The notes under the pieces: generated by a model
What the model saw: only the letters and a program-made list of their open reading frames with translations
What the model was told of the DNA's origin: nothing
The model's database searches: none
Part shown: positions 42,818-54,840 of the stretch, in pieces
Layout of the letters: every line of letters begins with the position of its first letter
Position numbering within the stretch: position 1 is the stretch's first letter
Translations under genes and position numbers: made by a program
Assembly (NCBI GenBank): GCA_039602395.1
Contig: JBCNJP010000008.1
Span: 21,779,817-21,843,816, forward strand
DNA length: 64,000 nucleotides
Direction: 5' to 3'
Origin: Deinandra increscens subsp. villosa
Lineage: Eukaryota; Streptophyta; Magnoliopsida; Asterales; Asteraceae

Positions 42818-43404
42818 TGTCAGGACCGATTTTCACTACAAGAATCTCGATCGTGAGCGAGAATGAAGATCGGATTCGAAAACCCGAGAGAAGATGATGA
42901 TGGAGAAGAAGAATCTAGGAAATCATACAAGAAGAAAGATGATCAAGTCGAATGATTTCATTGAACGAATGATTACAATCAAGAAATCATGACAACACTC
43001 TCTCTCTAGAAATCCATGACTCACTCTACAAGAAAATCATCTCTACATTATGGAGACTCCTTTCCTTGTAATGGGGCACCCTCACTATATATATAGTGAG
43101 GGTGACTAACAACAGAAAACATAAATGAACAAAATTACAAGTAAATCAAATAACATGAAATATTAATTAAATCAAAGTTGATTTAATTAATCCGAAGCTT
43201 GACTCGCTCGAACCGATCTTCTGTTGACTTTTACATTGACTGTTGACCCGAACGGTTGACTTTTCCAGAAAACGGTCTTCGGTCCAATCTCGCAAGCTTC
43301 GATCATCACAACCCAGTCTCTAAATCAATTCACATGGATTCTTCAGTCGAATGCTTCGGTAAACAGATTTGATGGCGTCCGTCACACAAATTTTAGTTCC
43401 AACA
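42818..43404 (-). repeat. 3' LTR of LARD-2
   Basis: The plus strand reads TGTCAGGACCG to TTCCAACA, 587 bp. It resembles the LARD-1 LTRs in reverse. A TATATATA stretch lies near 43085, and the polypurine tract (minus CAAGGGGGAATA) sits just outside at 43405-43417. Confidence 0.85.
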
Positions 43405-45134
43405 TATTCCCCCTTGACTGATGCTTTCAAATCTGTCAACTGCTGAAGAATCGCTCTGTCATACATCTTCAATGAGAAACTAATAAACCCGATACTTTCT
43501 GTCATAGAAGTTCCCCCTCTGAATAAGCTTCTTCTGTTCTTGTTTCTCCACCTGAGAGCCAAGTGTTGCAGCTCACTCGGTTCACACGATCGGGTACAAT
43601 ACTAAGAAAATGTTGAACATCGGAGTCAAAACCGTAACAAACCGAATCTGATAAACCAGTCAAACACTGAAAATGCTCCAACTCCGAATAATCGACCCGA
43701 TATCCAAATTCATAATAATTCCTCCTATTTCTCTAAATCTCTCCAAAAACATCAAGTCGGAAGCGTAAAATCAGATGCGGAGAGTCGAACCGTCGCGATC
43801 GGTTGCCTAGAGAAACCAGATAAACAATCTTGAAATCGGACAATCTTGCGAAAAACCGGAATCGGATGCTGACAGTTGTAAATGATCCGCGTGATTGAGG
43901 TTGGATGCGAAAATAAGTTCGATTCGAGTGACGGGTGAAAAACGTCACGAGAAACGTCACTTGAATCGAGAAAATATGTCAAATATGTGAAAATCTGAGA
44001 TCTCAAGCGAAAATAATCATAACATGAGTCTTCGTAATTTTGGGCGAAGAAAAATGAGCTCGGAAAAATATCCCGTTAAGATTTCTGAGTAATACGGTGA
44101 AAACGGCCCGATCTGAAAAATTCCGTCAATTTTCGTCAAGAAACGGCCATCCGAGAAATTTAATCGGATAAATTCCACTATTAACTGAGATTCCAGTTAA
44201 TCCGGTTAGATGACATCTGCGCTACATCAGCTAAAAATAAAACCGTGAGACATAACGAGAAAGCTGCATAATTAACCGGCTATAGAAGCTAACCCGTCAG
44301 TGGTCGATAGCTAAAGTACGCGAGACGCCAATAAACGAGAACCCCAATAAATATTTAGAATAAATCCATGACCAATAAAAAAATTTCACAATTCCGTTGA
44401 GGCGTCATCTCCGTTAAATCTTGTAAAAGACTGATAGAAAGAGCCCGTGTTTAACGAAAATGCAGAAAAATTAATTAGTAGAAAAATCCCTCAAGAAAAC
44501 CTTAATCCTTCTGAATTAAATTTGACCAATCAGATTGCTCCTAGAGAAAACCATAATCCGCGTGAATAGATATGAACCAATCAGAATCCTGCTACAGATC
44601 TCATCCAACGGTTAAGGAAAAGGAGATCCAAGGGCTGAATTTGCTGATCCGTGTGATAGGGAAAGTAACCAATCAGGGTTGACCCAGCTTAGAGCATTCA
44701 ACGGATACTTTCTCCCAGGTGGTCCCCATGCGCATGCCAATTACCAATCAGCATGGGACAACATGCACAACCATCCAATGGCTCCTTGTACCAGCAGGGA
44801 CCCACCAGAGTCTTTTAACCAATGAGAGTTCGACAACCCATTAGGGTTTGACCAAGCAATCCGACAAGAGGAGAGAGGGAAATTCCTCTGCTGCCAATCA
44901 CGCATCACCACATCATCGTCATCAACCTCATCCCTGCAAAACCCTAGTCAACCGGAAATAACCGCCGGAAAATCAAGGGAGACACCGAAAAAACGTATTT
45001 CGCCCATAACTTGCACAATACTCAACGAAATCTGACGAAATTTATACCGACAAACTCGTAATCCAATCCTCTACGAACCTGGACATTCAAAAACCTCTAA
45101 AAACGTCTCGAACGAAGACCCAATAATCAAGTCC

Positions 45135-45258
45135 GCTAAGCCCAGAAGTTCGCTAAAGCCATCAGAAGTTCGCTAGGACGAACTTGAAGTCCGCTAAGGA
45201 CTTAAGTTCCCTAAGACTTAACCAAGTCCGCTAAGGCAACCTTCAAGTCCGCTAACTG
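45135..45258 (-). repeat. Word cluster in LARD-2 (CTTAGCGGACTT on the minus strand)
   Basis: About seven variants of AGTCCGCTAAG/AGTTCGCTAAG occur. Their reverse complement is the word of the copia-1 LTR (14340-14700). LARD-1 has GGCGATCTCG words in the matching place. Confidence 0.75.
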
Positions 45259-45264
45259 TTACAT

Positions 45265-46130
45265 CTGTTTCCAATGCTCCCAAAGTGGCTGGTAAATCCA
45301 CTATGGTTCTTTTCAAGACAAGTGATCCTAAGAAGAAGAGACCTCAAAATGAACTTGTTTTGATTGGTCAATCAAGTGTTGAAGATCAGCCCACTGTGGT
45401 CGAGCTAGATGCAATAACCGTTGATGCTACTGAAACTGAGAACACCCCCAAGAAAAGGAAACAAACCAGAAGGAGGAAGAAGAATACTGTGGTCACTGAA
45501 ACAGAAAAGGATGAATGTGCAACATCCAATGAGCCACAACCAAAGACTCCCCAAGTTGCTGAACTACCTATTGTGGTTGACACTAGTGGAACGGTTGAGA
45601 CTTTGGGTTGTACAGTTTGCGGGAATCCACACCATGATGCAAGGGTGTGTGTATACAACACGGGTTATCCTACCTTTGACAACATCTCAATACCTCTTGT
45701 TCATTACTACCCACAAGAAAATCAAGTGGCCCCAATGTATTATGGGAATTATGGTGAGGACTACATGGTTCAACAACCTGACACCATGTTTCAACAGTCA
45801 TACCCAAATCAACTCTACATTCCTAAACAAGCTCAATATGTCCCTCATGGTTTGGGAAGGAAGGTAAAAGCTTTGAGGCCACCAGTACAACAACCAGTGA
45901 GAATGCCTGCACCAAATCATGCTCCTATAAGATCTTGGACACCTCGACCAAGACCTGCTTTTATGCCTAGGTCTGTGATGGTTCAACAACCTGCAGGGGC
46001 CCTTCGACCAAGTGTTGCATATTCACCAACTCCTCATGTTGAAGTTCAAACAACAAATGCTCCACCAGCGAAAAAGGCACCCAAGAAGAAGGTCCCAGGT
46101 CAATTTGGCCCGGGTACATCTCAAAACTAA
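45265..46130 (+). pseudogene. C-terminal Gag of the second copia-1 copy
   Basis: One open frame of 281 codons matches 39150-40013. It has a Lys/Arg basic patch, a Cys-Thr-Val-Cys...His-His...Cys cluster (about 45610-45650), a Pro/Gln-rich tail and a final Lys-rich patch. The N-terminal Gag is lost at the LARD-2 border. Confidence 0.8.
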
Positions 46131-46152
46131 TCGCTTTCCTTTTAATGTGCAG
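46127..46152 (+). promoter_or_regulatory. Acceptor-like site over the gag stop, second copia-1 copy
   Basis: CTAAT contains the stop TAA (46128-46130). CTTTCCTTTTAATGTGCAG|GGA follows and pol codons begin at 46153. Confidence 0.6.
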
Positions 46153-49100
46153 GGACTGGCCCAGAGTGCTGCCAACACGTGGTACTTAGATAGTGGTTGT
46201 TCCAGGCACATGATAGGGAATAAGGACCTGCTGTCTCATGTCAAAACAATATTGCACGGTGGTCCTGTTGCCTTTGGAGGTGATGTTCGGGGTGGAAGAA
46301 TAATAGGAAACGGTCTCTTGACTAATGGTGAAATTTCACTTGACAAAGTGAATTTGGTGTCTAATCTGAAGTTCAACCTGCTCAGTGTCTCACAAATCTG
46401 CGACAACAAAATGCCAATGTTCTTCGATGATCGTGAATGTTATATTCTGAAACCTGGTTTCAAGATTCCCGAAGATCAGATTCTATTTCGAGCAAAACGG
46501 AAAGGAAAAATGTATGCTCTGGATATGTCTGCTGCAAGGCCGACTGGCTCCAATGCATGCTTCTTGGCTAAGGCATCAGAAGATGACTCTACATTATGGC
46601 ATAGGCGAATGGGGGGCATCTAAACTTTCGGAACATGAACCGCCTTATTAGGGGGAAACACGTTGACGGTGTGTCGGAGAAGGAATTCATCCACATCGAC
46701 AATTGTGTGGCATGTCTGAAGGGTAAACAACACAAGACGTCTCACAAGCCAAAGCCACCGGGTAGAACGACAACAATACTTTAACAACTCCATCTAGACC
46801 TCTTCGGGCCTGTAAGCATCAAGAGTTTAGGGGGAAATTCATACTGCTTGGTTATCATTGACGACTACTCCAGATACTCATGGGTGTTTTTCACGAAAGA
46901 GAAGTCTGGAACTACTGATTTTGAAGGATTTTGTCACACGTATCGAGAACAGATGCAGAGAGCGGGTTAGAATCATCAGATCAGATAATGGGTCTGAATT
47001 CAAGAATCAGACATTTGACGCATTTTGTAATGAAAAAGGCATAACTCGACAATTCAGTTCACCGTATACACCGCAACAAAATGGAGTAGCTGAACGGAAG
47101 AATAGAACTATCATCGAAGCTGCCAGAACAATGCTTGCTGATTCTAACTTGAAATTATCTTTTTAAGCAGAAGCTGTCAACACAGCCTGCTATGTTCTGA
47201 ACAGAACGCTCCTGGTCAAACATGCTAACAAGACGCCATTCGAACTGTTTTCCAAAGTGAAACCAAATCTATAATGATTAAAACCGTTTGGATGTGCTTG
47301 TACTGTATTAATTCAGACGGATCAGTTAACCAAATTTTCCCCTAGGGCTGATGATGGTTATTTTGTTGGACACTCGATGACCTCAGCGGCCTATCGAGTG
47401 TTCAATAGAAGAACTCAAGTTGTTATTGAGTCGTGCAACGTTACTTGTAATGAGCATACTCAGAACACTAGAGATCCTGCTCCGGATAGTATGTATGACC
47501 TTGAGTCTTTCTCTTCAACTTTTAATGTGTTTTAATCTGATGATGTAGGTACTTCATCTGCTGCTATTGATCAAGGAAATGAAGCTACCAATCATATCGT
47601 TGATGTGCTTGCACCTATTACTTCTTCGTTCCTGGATACCATTTATTCAGTCGATCCTACGGAGTTATCAAGGGAAAATCAATCAACACCTTCAAGTAAT
47701 GTTTATGGCACTTCATCTTCTACTTCAGCACCTGAAATGACCACCATTCAGATTGATGAACATGTAATTGTTGAAGCTGAACCTACTCAAGCAACAACCG
47801 AGGTAGACAACACTGTTGAAATTGATACTGTTATGCATGATTCTGACTCAGATGACGTAACAGAAATTGATACCGGAGAGACTCCTGGCGATGACCTGCA
47901 AATTGGGAATATGGACTCGTCTATTCTAGCCCTAGCTGTTGAAGAGACACGAATTCACAAGATACATCCTACGAATCAGATCATCGGGCCGGTTGACAAA
48001 CGTCTCACTAGGACTCAGTCAAGGAATTGAACACATGTTTGTATTCCTGTTTCATTTCACAAGAAGAGCCTCCCACTGTTGCTGCTGACCTTTTAGATGA
48101 TAACTGGATTGAAGCCATGCAAACAGAGTTACTACAATTCAAATTGCTCAATGTCTGGCACTTGGTAGATCCTCCTCTGGGTTTAAAGACTATTCCTGTC
48201 AGAAGGATTTTCAAAAACAAGAGAGACGACCGTGGAATTATTATAAGAAATAAAGCCCGCTTAGTTGTGAAGGGGTACATGCAAGTTGACAGCACTGATT
48301 ACGAAGACGTCTACGCGCCTGTCGCTCGTCTAGAGGCAATACAAATCTTCCTGGCTTATGTCGCATCAAAGAACATCACTGTTTATCAACTTGATGTGAA
48401 GACCGCGTTCCTCTACGGAGAGCTTGATGAAGACGTGTTTGTAGAACAACCTCCGGGGTTTGTTGACAAATCTTTCCCTAAGAAATGTTACAAACTGGAT
48501 AAGGCCCTCTATGCTCTACACCAAGCCCCAAGGAAGTGGTATGAGACATTATTGACATATCTGCTGTTAAATGGTTACAAGCGAGGGGTAATTGATAAGA
48601 CACTATTCATTCGACATGTTGGTGAAGATATGCTGTTAGTGCAAGTGTATGTCGACGACATCATCTTTGGTTCAACCAACGTCGGCCTATGCCATGCATT
48701 TGAGGAGTTAATGAAGAAGAAATTTGAGATGAGTGCATTGGGAGAGTTGACATTTTTACTTGGAATTCAAGTGAAATGATAACCGGATGGCATTCTTATC
48801 AGCCAAGGGAAATATGTGAAAGAGATCCTGAAGAAGTTTGGGTTTCAAGATTCTAAAGGCTTCTCTACGCCCGTCGTCACTCGCCACAAGTTGAATCAAG
48901 ATCTGGAGGGTGTTTGTGTAGATGAGCACCTATACAGGTCTATGATTGGCTCTCTCATGTATCTGACAGCAAGTCGTCCCGACATCATGTTTGGAGTCTG
49001 CCTATGTTCCCGTTTCCAGAGCAAGCCGAAAGAATCGCACTTAATGGCCGTGAAGAGGATTTTCCGGTACTTGAAGTCCAATCCAAACACAGGACTTTGG

Positions 49101-49496
49101 TATCCTAAAGATCCGCTCTTTGACCTTCGAGCCTTCTCAGATAGTGACTACGCCGGTTGTGAACTCAATCGTAAGTCTACGACGGGAGGAGCTCAGTTGT
49201 TAGGGAACCGTTTGGTCTCATGGCAATGCAAGAAGCAGACAACAGTATCAGTCTCAACGGCTGAAGCGGAGTACATTGCTGCTGCCTCCTGCTGCTCTCA
49301 AGTGCTCTGGATTCAGAATCAGCTGTTGGATTACGGTTTGAATTTCATGGGTACCCCTATTCATATAGATAATACTACTGCTGTTTCAATTGTTACAAAT
49401 CCCATTCAGCATTCTAAGACTAAGCATATTGAGATTAGGTACCATTTCATTAGGGAATGTGCCGAGAAGAAACTAGTCACTTTAGTCCATGTTAAT
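46153..49496 (+). pseudogene. Pol of the second copia-1 copy (PR, INT, RT, RNase H)
   Basis: Order: protease with Asp-Ser-Gly (about 46185); GAG-pre-integrase (about 46440-46760, broken by a TAA near 46620); integrase core with Ile-Ile-Asp-Asp-Tyr-Ser-Arg (about 46853), Arg-Ser-Asp-Asn-Gly-Ser-Glu (about 46978) and Gln-Asn-Gly-Val-Ala-Glu-Arg (about 47085); linker; RT from 48027 with Ala-Phe-Leu-Tyr-Gly and the catalytic Tyr-Val-Asp-Asp at 48648-48659; RNase H with Asp-Ser-Asp-Tyr-Ala (about 49140), Glu-Ala-Glu-Tyr and His-Ile-Asp-Asn. Breaks: frameshifts near 46960, a TAA at 47164-47166, stops near 47275, 47533 and 48777. A minus-strand LTR ends it at 49496. Confidence 0.9.
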
Positions 49497-49856
49497 TGTA
49501 AAACCGATATACGATCTTACTACTGCATGCTTTGATCAATGTAGTGAACACAAGATGTAAATAAGAGAATTCGTATTGAATCACTTGTGATTACAATGAA
49601 TACTCTCTAGTTTCTCTCTCTAGCACACACACACAGAAAGGTGTAGAATGACAGAAGTGTTCTCTGCTATCATTCTAACTCAACCTATTTATATTAAGTG
49701 ACTGACTACTCAGCATACCACGTGGTACGCCGGATCATATGATCCGCCGGACCATATGGTACGCCACCTATGATATAGTCACTACAACACATTCTAAGAC
49801 ACGCTCACATAGATACAATACACGAGACACTCATAGCATAGGGATATGCTCTAACA
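49497..49856 (-). repeat. 3' LTR of a minus-strand B-family copia
   Basis: The plus strand reads TGTAAAACCG to GCTCTAACA, 360 bp, the reverse of the B-type LTR. TATAAATA on the minus strand is at 49686-49693, with GGTACG/GGTCCG-like words beside it (49715-49775). The polypurine tract lies at 49857-49872. Confidence 0.9.
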
Positions 49857-50124
49857 AACTCCCCCTTAACGTGTAGTGTATCTATTCTCTAACTAAACTT
49901 CAGTCTTCAATCTTCAACATTGCTGCATCCGATCTTTGACTTGAAATCTTGTCAGAAATATGGCTTGCATGGTTGGATCACTCTTGAATCATCTTTGATC
50001 TTCCAGATCCACTTGTGAAAGATATAACAAACTCCCCTATTACCATGCTTGAGTCTTGACACACATAACATGCAATTTCAGAAGACAGAAACGCAGTTTC
50101 CTTTTCCTTTTGAATATTAATTTA

Positions 50125-50160
50125 ATCTTGGCGCAAAACTTCTCTTCGAGAATCGAAGAT
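50125..50160 (-). other. CTC-GAA-GAG hairpin, minus B-family copy
   Basis: The outer stem ATCTT (50125-50129) pairs with AAGAT (50156-50160). The inner stem is TTCTC/GAGAA (50140-50152), the same variant as in element B. Confidence 0.6.
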
Positions 50161-50690
50161 ATAGATTTGAAATTTGATTTCGTATCACATGTCGATCGGT
50201 CGAAAACAAATTAGAAGCAAAATCTTTTTGGATTTTTGAAACTTTATATCAAAAAACACAGAAAATCTTTTTGATTTTTCTAAGTTTATGCTAAAACACA
50301 CCTAAAATCTTTTGAACTTTTCAGATATGAAACATAAATGCAATATAGAATCAGACACTATTTTTGTCTTTTGCGAGAAAGATCACAACTTGGGATCATA
50401 TTAAACATAACATACTGAACTACATTTCAATTTCAATTACATCAGCACACAAGTCATGCCGATTACTGGTATAATTTGTCCATCTTAAACTCAGGCACAA
50501 TCATACTCATAACATCTGGATATGTTATTGTATTGATTAAGTTTGCTTTGACCAGTGTACCCCAAACTATCAGACATACTCAGATATGTTTTCGCTTATC
50601 ACATATTTGTGATTTCATTTGTGATTTAATCACATAATGATTGTATTCATGAATCAGTCAACTGTGTTCCATGCAAAAAGAAATAAGAAC

Positions 50691-50927
50691 GTTAAATCGT
50701 CTACCTTAAGGTCGATCTTTCGATACGCAGATAAGGCCTCGGATTTAACAAAATAAGAAAATAAAACAAGTTGAAATTGTATAACCCAACAACAATCAGG
50801 TCGGTACTCCCGTACATGCAAAGAAAGTCCGATGAGTTATACGAAACACCAAAGAAAATAAAGCAGCGTCAAACGAACAACAATCAAGTCTATCTTTCGA
50901 TACGCAAAGAAAGTCCGATCGTTTGAC
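50691..50927 (-). other. Triple stem-loop array, minus B-family copy
   Basis: On the minus strand, loop 1 is 50868-50927. Loop 2 is 50779-50842 (TGGGTTATAC against GTATAACTCA, with one G-T pair). Loop 3 is 50691-50749 (GTTAAATC/GATTTAAC). Inner GAAA and GGGA tetraloops are retained. Confidence 0.78.
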
Positions 50928-51231
50928 AAAATAAAGAAAAGCAAACAAGTTTAAATCTTTGCAAAATGAACACATGTATACACAGTGACTTCTCATTTTC
51001 TTTTTCACATTTCTTTTTCTTGATATATCATGAGATACGCATCAAGATGTTGTCCACTTGGTCAAGCATTAGTATTTAATTTGTATCACATTTGAATAAT
51101 TTCTGATTTAATGCCGAGCCTACCAAGCACATCGAACAATGATCTTATGGCTTTTTCATCTAATTTATCCACGAGTCAGACACATAAGCCAATGTATCAT
51201 CATTTCCCAATTATGTCGGGTACAATTTCTC

Positions 51232-51731
51232 NNNNNNNNNNNNNNNNNNNNNNNNNNNNNNNNNNNNNNNNNNNNNNNNNNNNNNNNNNNNNNNNNNNNN
51301 NNNNNNNNNNNNNNNNNNNNNNNNNNNNNNNNNNNNNNNNNNNNNNNNNNNNNNNNNNNNNNNNNNNNNNNNNNNNNNNNNNNNNNNNNNNNNNNNNNNN
51401 NNNNNNNNNNNNNNNNNNNNNNNNNNNNNNNNNNNNNNNNNNNNNNNNNNNNNNNNNNNNNNNNNNNNNNNNNNNNNNNNNNNNNNNNNNNNNNNNNNNN
51501 NNNNNNNNNNNNNNNNNNNNNNNNNNNNNNNNNNNNNNNNNNNNNNNNNNNNNNNNNNNNNNNNNNNNNNNNNNNNNNNNNNNNNNNNNNNNNNNNNNNN
51601 NNNNNNNNNNNNNNNNNNNNNNNNNNNNNNNNNNNNNNNNNNNNNNNNNNNNNNNNNNNNNNNNNNNNNNNNNNNNNNNNNNNNNNNNNNNNNNNNNNNN
51701 NNNNNNNNNNNNNNNNNNNNNNNNNNNNNNN
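51232..51731. other. Assembly gap (500 N)
   Basis: Exactly 500 N are present; real size and contents unknown. Confidence 0.99.
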
Positions 51732-52074
51732 TAGGGTTTTGATAGGTTGTGTGGTTAGATCCTGGTTGATTGGTACTTGTCGTGAGCCGAAGAAGTCAAT
51801 GTTTAGCATTAATCAGGAGTCTAGGTCTAGGTGGTATTTCTTGTCATATCTCTCTTTTTCGTCCTTACGGTTTGAGTTTGTGGTTTGCTTTTACCTTTAG
51901 TAATTTCCATTTTTAGCAGTTTCTATTTTTAGTAAGTTTAGGTAATTAGATAGCTCTTATGTTTTCGTACACCCAAATACTAAATCAAAATATGTATTTA
52001 GCTAATTTAAGCCCTATCGCTTCTCTGTGACGATCATGAGTCTCGTGAGTCTTGGGATTCGTAAAGGAATCAAC
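51732..52074. other. Unassigned sequence after the gap
   Basis: It is T-rich and has no supported ORF. It does not match the D-element LTR at 60547-61739, so the 3' LTR of D is missing here. It may be part of another LTR element. Confidence 0.4.
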
Positions 52075-53680
52075 TAAGTTTTGATATGTGTCTACTTTGC
52101 ATATCTTTATTTCATTTCTTTCAACTACTTCTCTTATGTAGTGAAATTTCCTCAGAATGTGCTTGGCCTACTTATGAGACCTAGGCTCTTTGGCTTGAGC
52201 AATAACGCCTGTGTTATCGCACATCATCTTGATTGGTTACTTGATGCTTGGAACCACTTTGAGATTGGTGATTAACTTCATCATCCATACTGCTTCCTTG
52301 GCAGTTTCTGAGGCAGCTATTGTATTCAGATTCAGTAGTGGAATCAGCCACTACTGGCTGTTTGGAACTACACCATGAAACAAGACCTCCATTGAGGGTG
52401 AATATATATCTAGACTGCGGGCGAGAGTCATCTCGGTCAGTTTGAAAACTAGCATCGGTGTAACACTTTACAACGAGCTCATCGGTTCCTCCATATACAA
52501 GAAACATCTCACTAGTGTTTCTCAGGTATTTCAGGATGTTCTTTACAACAGTCCAGTGAGCTAGACCAAGACTTTCTTGGTACCGACTTTTCATGCTCAA
52601 CGCAAACGAGATATCTGGTCGAGTGCAGAGCATGGCATACATAATTGAGCCTATAGTAGAAGCAAATGGGATCAAATCCATTTGGTTGATCTCCTTCTCC
52701 GTTTGAGGAGATTGAGATTTGTTTAAGATAGAACCCTTTGTCATAGAGACGACTCCTTTCTTGGATTTGCTCATGTTGAACCGTGCTATAATCTTGTCAA
52801 TGTATGTACTTTGACTGAGACCTAGAAGTCACTTCGATTGATCTCTGTGAATCTTAATTCCCAGAATAAAAGCGGCTTCTCCAAGATCCTTCATAGCAAA
52901 ACAAGATGAAAGCCATTTCGGAACCTTGTTAAGCATGGGGATGTTGTTTCCTATGATCAGTATATCATCCACATACAAGATAAGGAATGATATAGCACTC
53001 CCACTTGCCTTTCTGTAAACACAAGGCTCATATTCATTTTGATCAAAGCCAAATTCTTAACTTTCTGGCCGAAGCGAAGATTCCACCTTCGAGATGCTTG
53101 TTTAAGTCCATAGATGGACTTATTGAGTTTGCAAACCCTATTCGGATATTTTAGATCGACAAAACCATCAGTCTGAACCATGTAAACATCTTCTATGAGT
53201 TGTCCATTTAGAAAAGCGGATTTGACATCCATCTACCATATCTCATAGTCATAGTATGTGGTTATGGCAAGCAATATACTGATCGATTTGATCATAGCCA
53301 TGGGCGAGAAGATTTCTTCATAATCAATCCCTTGGGTTTGAGTGAAACCCTTCACTACAAGCCGTGCCTTATAGGTTTGGACATTTCCATGCATGTCAGT
53401 TTTTCTTTTAAAGATCCACTTGCTCCCTACTGCCCGAGAACCGGGTGTAGCTCAATCAAGTCCCATACTTGATTGTTATGCATGGATTGCATCTCAGCAT
53501 TCATGGATTCAAGCCATTTTTCAGATTTCTAACATTGGAGATTTGTAATTAGTAGGTTCATCGCCTGAATCTGCTACTAATAGGATATCGAAAGCTTCTA
53601 GATGACCGAGGTATCTATCAGGTTCCTTTCGTGTCCTCTCGCTTCTGTGAATGCTTGTGTTTGGGTCTGATTATGCAACA
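52075..53680 (-). pseudogene. RT and RNase H of copia D
   Basis: On the minus strand the RT shows [21 protein letters not shown] and Tyr-Val-Asp-Asp (about 52970). RNase H shows Tyr-Thr-Asp-Ala-Ser-Phe, Ser-Trp-Cys-Ser-Ser-Lys-Gln and Thr-Thr-Glu-Ser-Glu-Tyr. Frameshifts occur near 53040, 52830 and 52310, and the end of RNase H is read in broken frames to about 52075. The motif style differs clearly from copia-1 and C and belongs to another copia lineage. Confidence 0.87.
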
Positions 53681-53688
53681 GCCATTTG

Positions 53689-54197
53689 TCATATCTCGTA
53701 TGGGGTCTTGTCCACTTTCTTGGTCGGTGCCAGATTTATTAGGCGAGCGGCGCTTAAGAGAGCATAACCCCAAAAGGAGTGGGACAAGTTAGTCCTACAT
53801 ATCATCGATCGAACCATGTTCAACAAGGTTCGATTCCTCCTTTCACTCACACCATTTAACTGGGGTGTACCGGGAGGCGTGGGTTGTGAAATGATTCCCC
53901 AATCCTTGAGATGATCGAGGAACTCATGGCTAAGATATTCACCAACTCTATCCGATCGAAGTGTTTTAATATTTCGACTCAGTTGATTCTCTACTTCCTT
54001 TTGAAACTCTTTGAACTTGTCAAATGTTTCGTGCTTATGATTCTTCAGATAGACGTAAGCATATCTGCTATGGTTATCTATGAAAGATACGAAGTAGTGT
54101 TCACGATTTTTTGTTTCGGTCCGAAAGGGCCCACACACATCAGTGTGTATTAGTCCTAACATACCATTAGCCTGTTCACCTAATGGATGAAGGGTGA
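53689..54197 (-). pseudogene. Integrase of copia D
   Basis: The minus strand reads His-Thr-Asp-Val-Cys-Gly-Pro-Phe, Phe-Ile-Asp-Asn-His-Ser-Arg-Tyr, Arg-Ser-Asp-Arg-Val-Gly-Glu-Tyr and Gln-Leu-Asn-Gly-Val-Ser-Glu-Arg-Arg-Asn, the D, D, E catalytic set (Asn for Asp follows the first Asp, and Arg replaces Asn/Arg in the second motif). The LARD-1 insertion separates it from its zinc-binding part. Confidence 0.87.
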
Positions 54198-54825
54198 TGT
54201 TGGAACTAATAATAAGTGTGACTGACGCCATCAAATCTGTTCTCGAATAATTCGGTTGAAGAATCCATTGTGATTTGATTCAGAGACACGGGTTGTGATG
54301 CTCGAGGCTTGCAAGTTTGGACCGAAGACGTTATCTTGAAAAGTCAACTGTTCGAGTCAACGGTCAACGTAAAAGTCAACAGAAGATCAGTTCGAGCGAG
54401 TCAAGCTTCATATTAATTAAATCAACTTTGATTTAATTAATAATTTATTTTAGTTGTTTATTTGTAATAAGCTCATTTTATTTTTGTGTCTTGCTAGTTA
54501 GTGGGCTAGTGAGCACATGGGCTCTCCTATATATAGGGCGAGTGTGCTTATTTGTAAGGGTGATGACTCTTAGATTGAGTGAGCACCATTCTAGAGAGAG
54601 AGAGAGTCACACATTGGGTTTGAGCTCAACCCAATGTGACTGTGGATTTCCTATGACGAGTTTGTAATCATTCGGTTCGTTGTAATCATTCAGCAATAAT
54701 CAATGAATCGTTTGATTTTATCATTTTTGTTATAGATGTTCTTAGATTCTCATCATCCCGTCTCCTCATCTAATGTTTGTTCTTGCTCAAGATCGGGATT
54801 CTTGACGTGAAATCGGTCCTGACAA
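54198..54825 (+). repeat. 5' LTR of LARD-1
   Basis: TGTTGGAACTAATAATAAG to GGTCCTGACA. Repeated GTCAAC words lie at about 54343-54383, with TATATATAG near 54530 and a GAGAGAGAGAG tract near 54595. Confidence 0.92.
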
Positions 54826-54840
54826 ATGGTATCAGAGTGG
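54826..54840 (+). other. Primer-binding site, LARD-1
   Basis: AATGGTATCAGAGTG matches the initiator tRNA-Met site with a late mismatch. Confidence 0.8.

Larger units (their letters stand above)
42818..45258 (-). mobile_element. Truncated non-coding LTR element, LARD-2
   Basis: This is a relative of LARD-1 in the reverse direction. Its 3' LTR is 42818-43404. The internal region 43405-45258 has no supported ORF and contains GTCCGCTAAG words at its far end (45135-45258). The 5' LTR and primer site are missing; the break abuts the second copia-1 copy. Confidence 0.75.
49857..51231 (-). other. 3' non-coding module of the minus B-family element
   Basis: It matches 9650-11069 in reverse. It holds the CTC-GAA-GAG hairpin (50125-50160), AAAAAGATTTT words (about 50215-50320) and the stem-loop array (50691-50927). 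Coding sequence, if any, is lost in the gap. Confidence 0.8.

Noticed and set aside
36304..49496. The two copia-1 pol pieces as one element split by insertions
   Set aside because: Both contain the same gag end, protease and pre-integrase (39150-40730 and 45265-46860), so they are two copies.
51111..51900. Long frames across the second N run
   Set aside because: Same reason: the reading consists almost entirely of gap.
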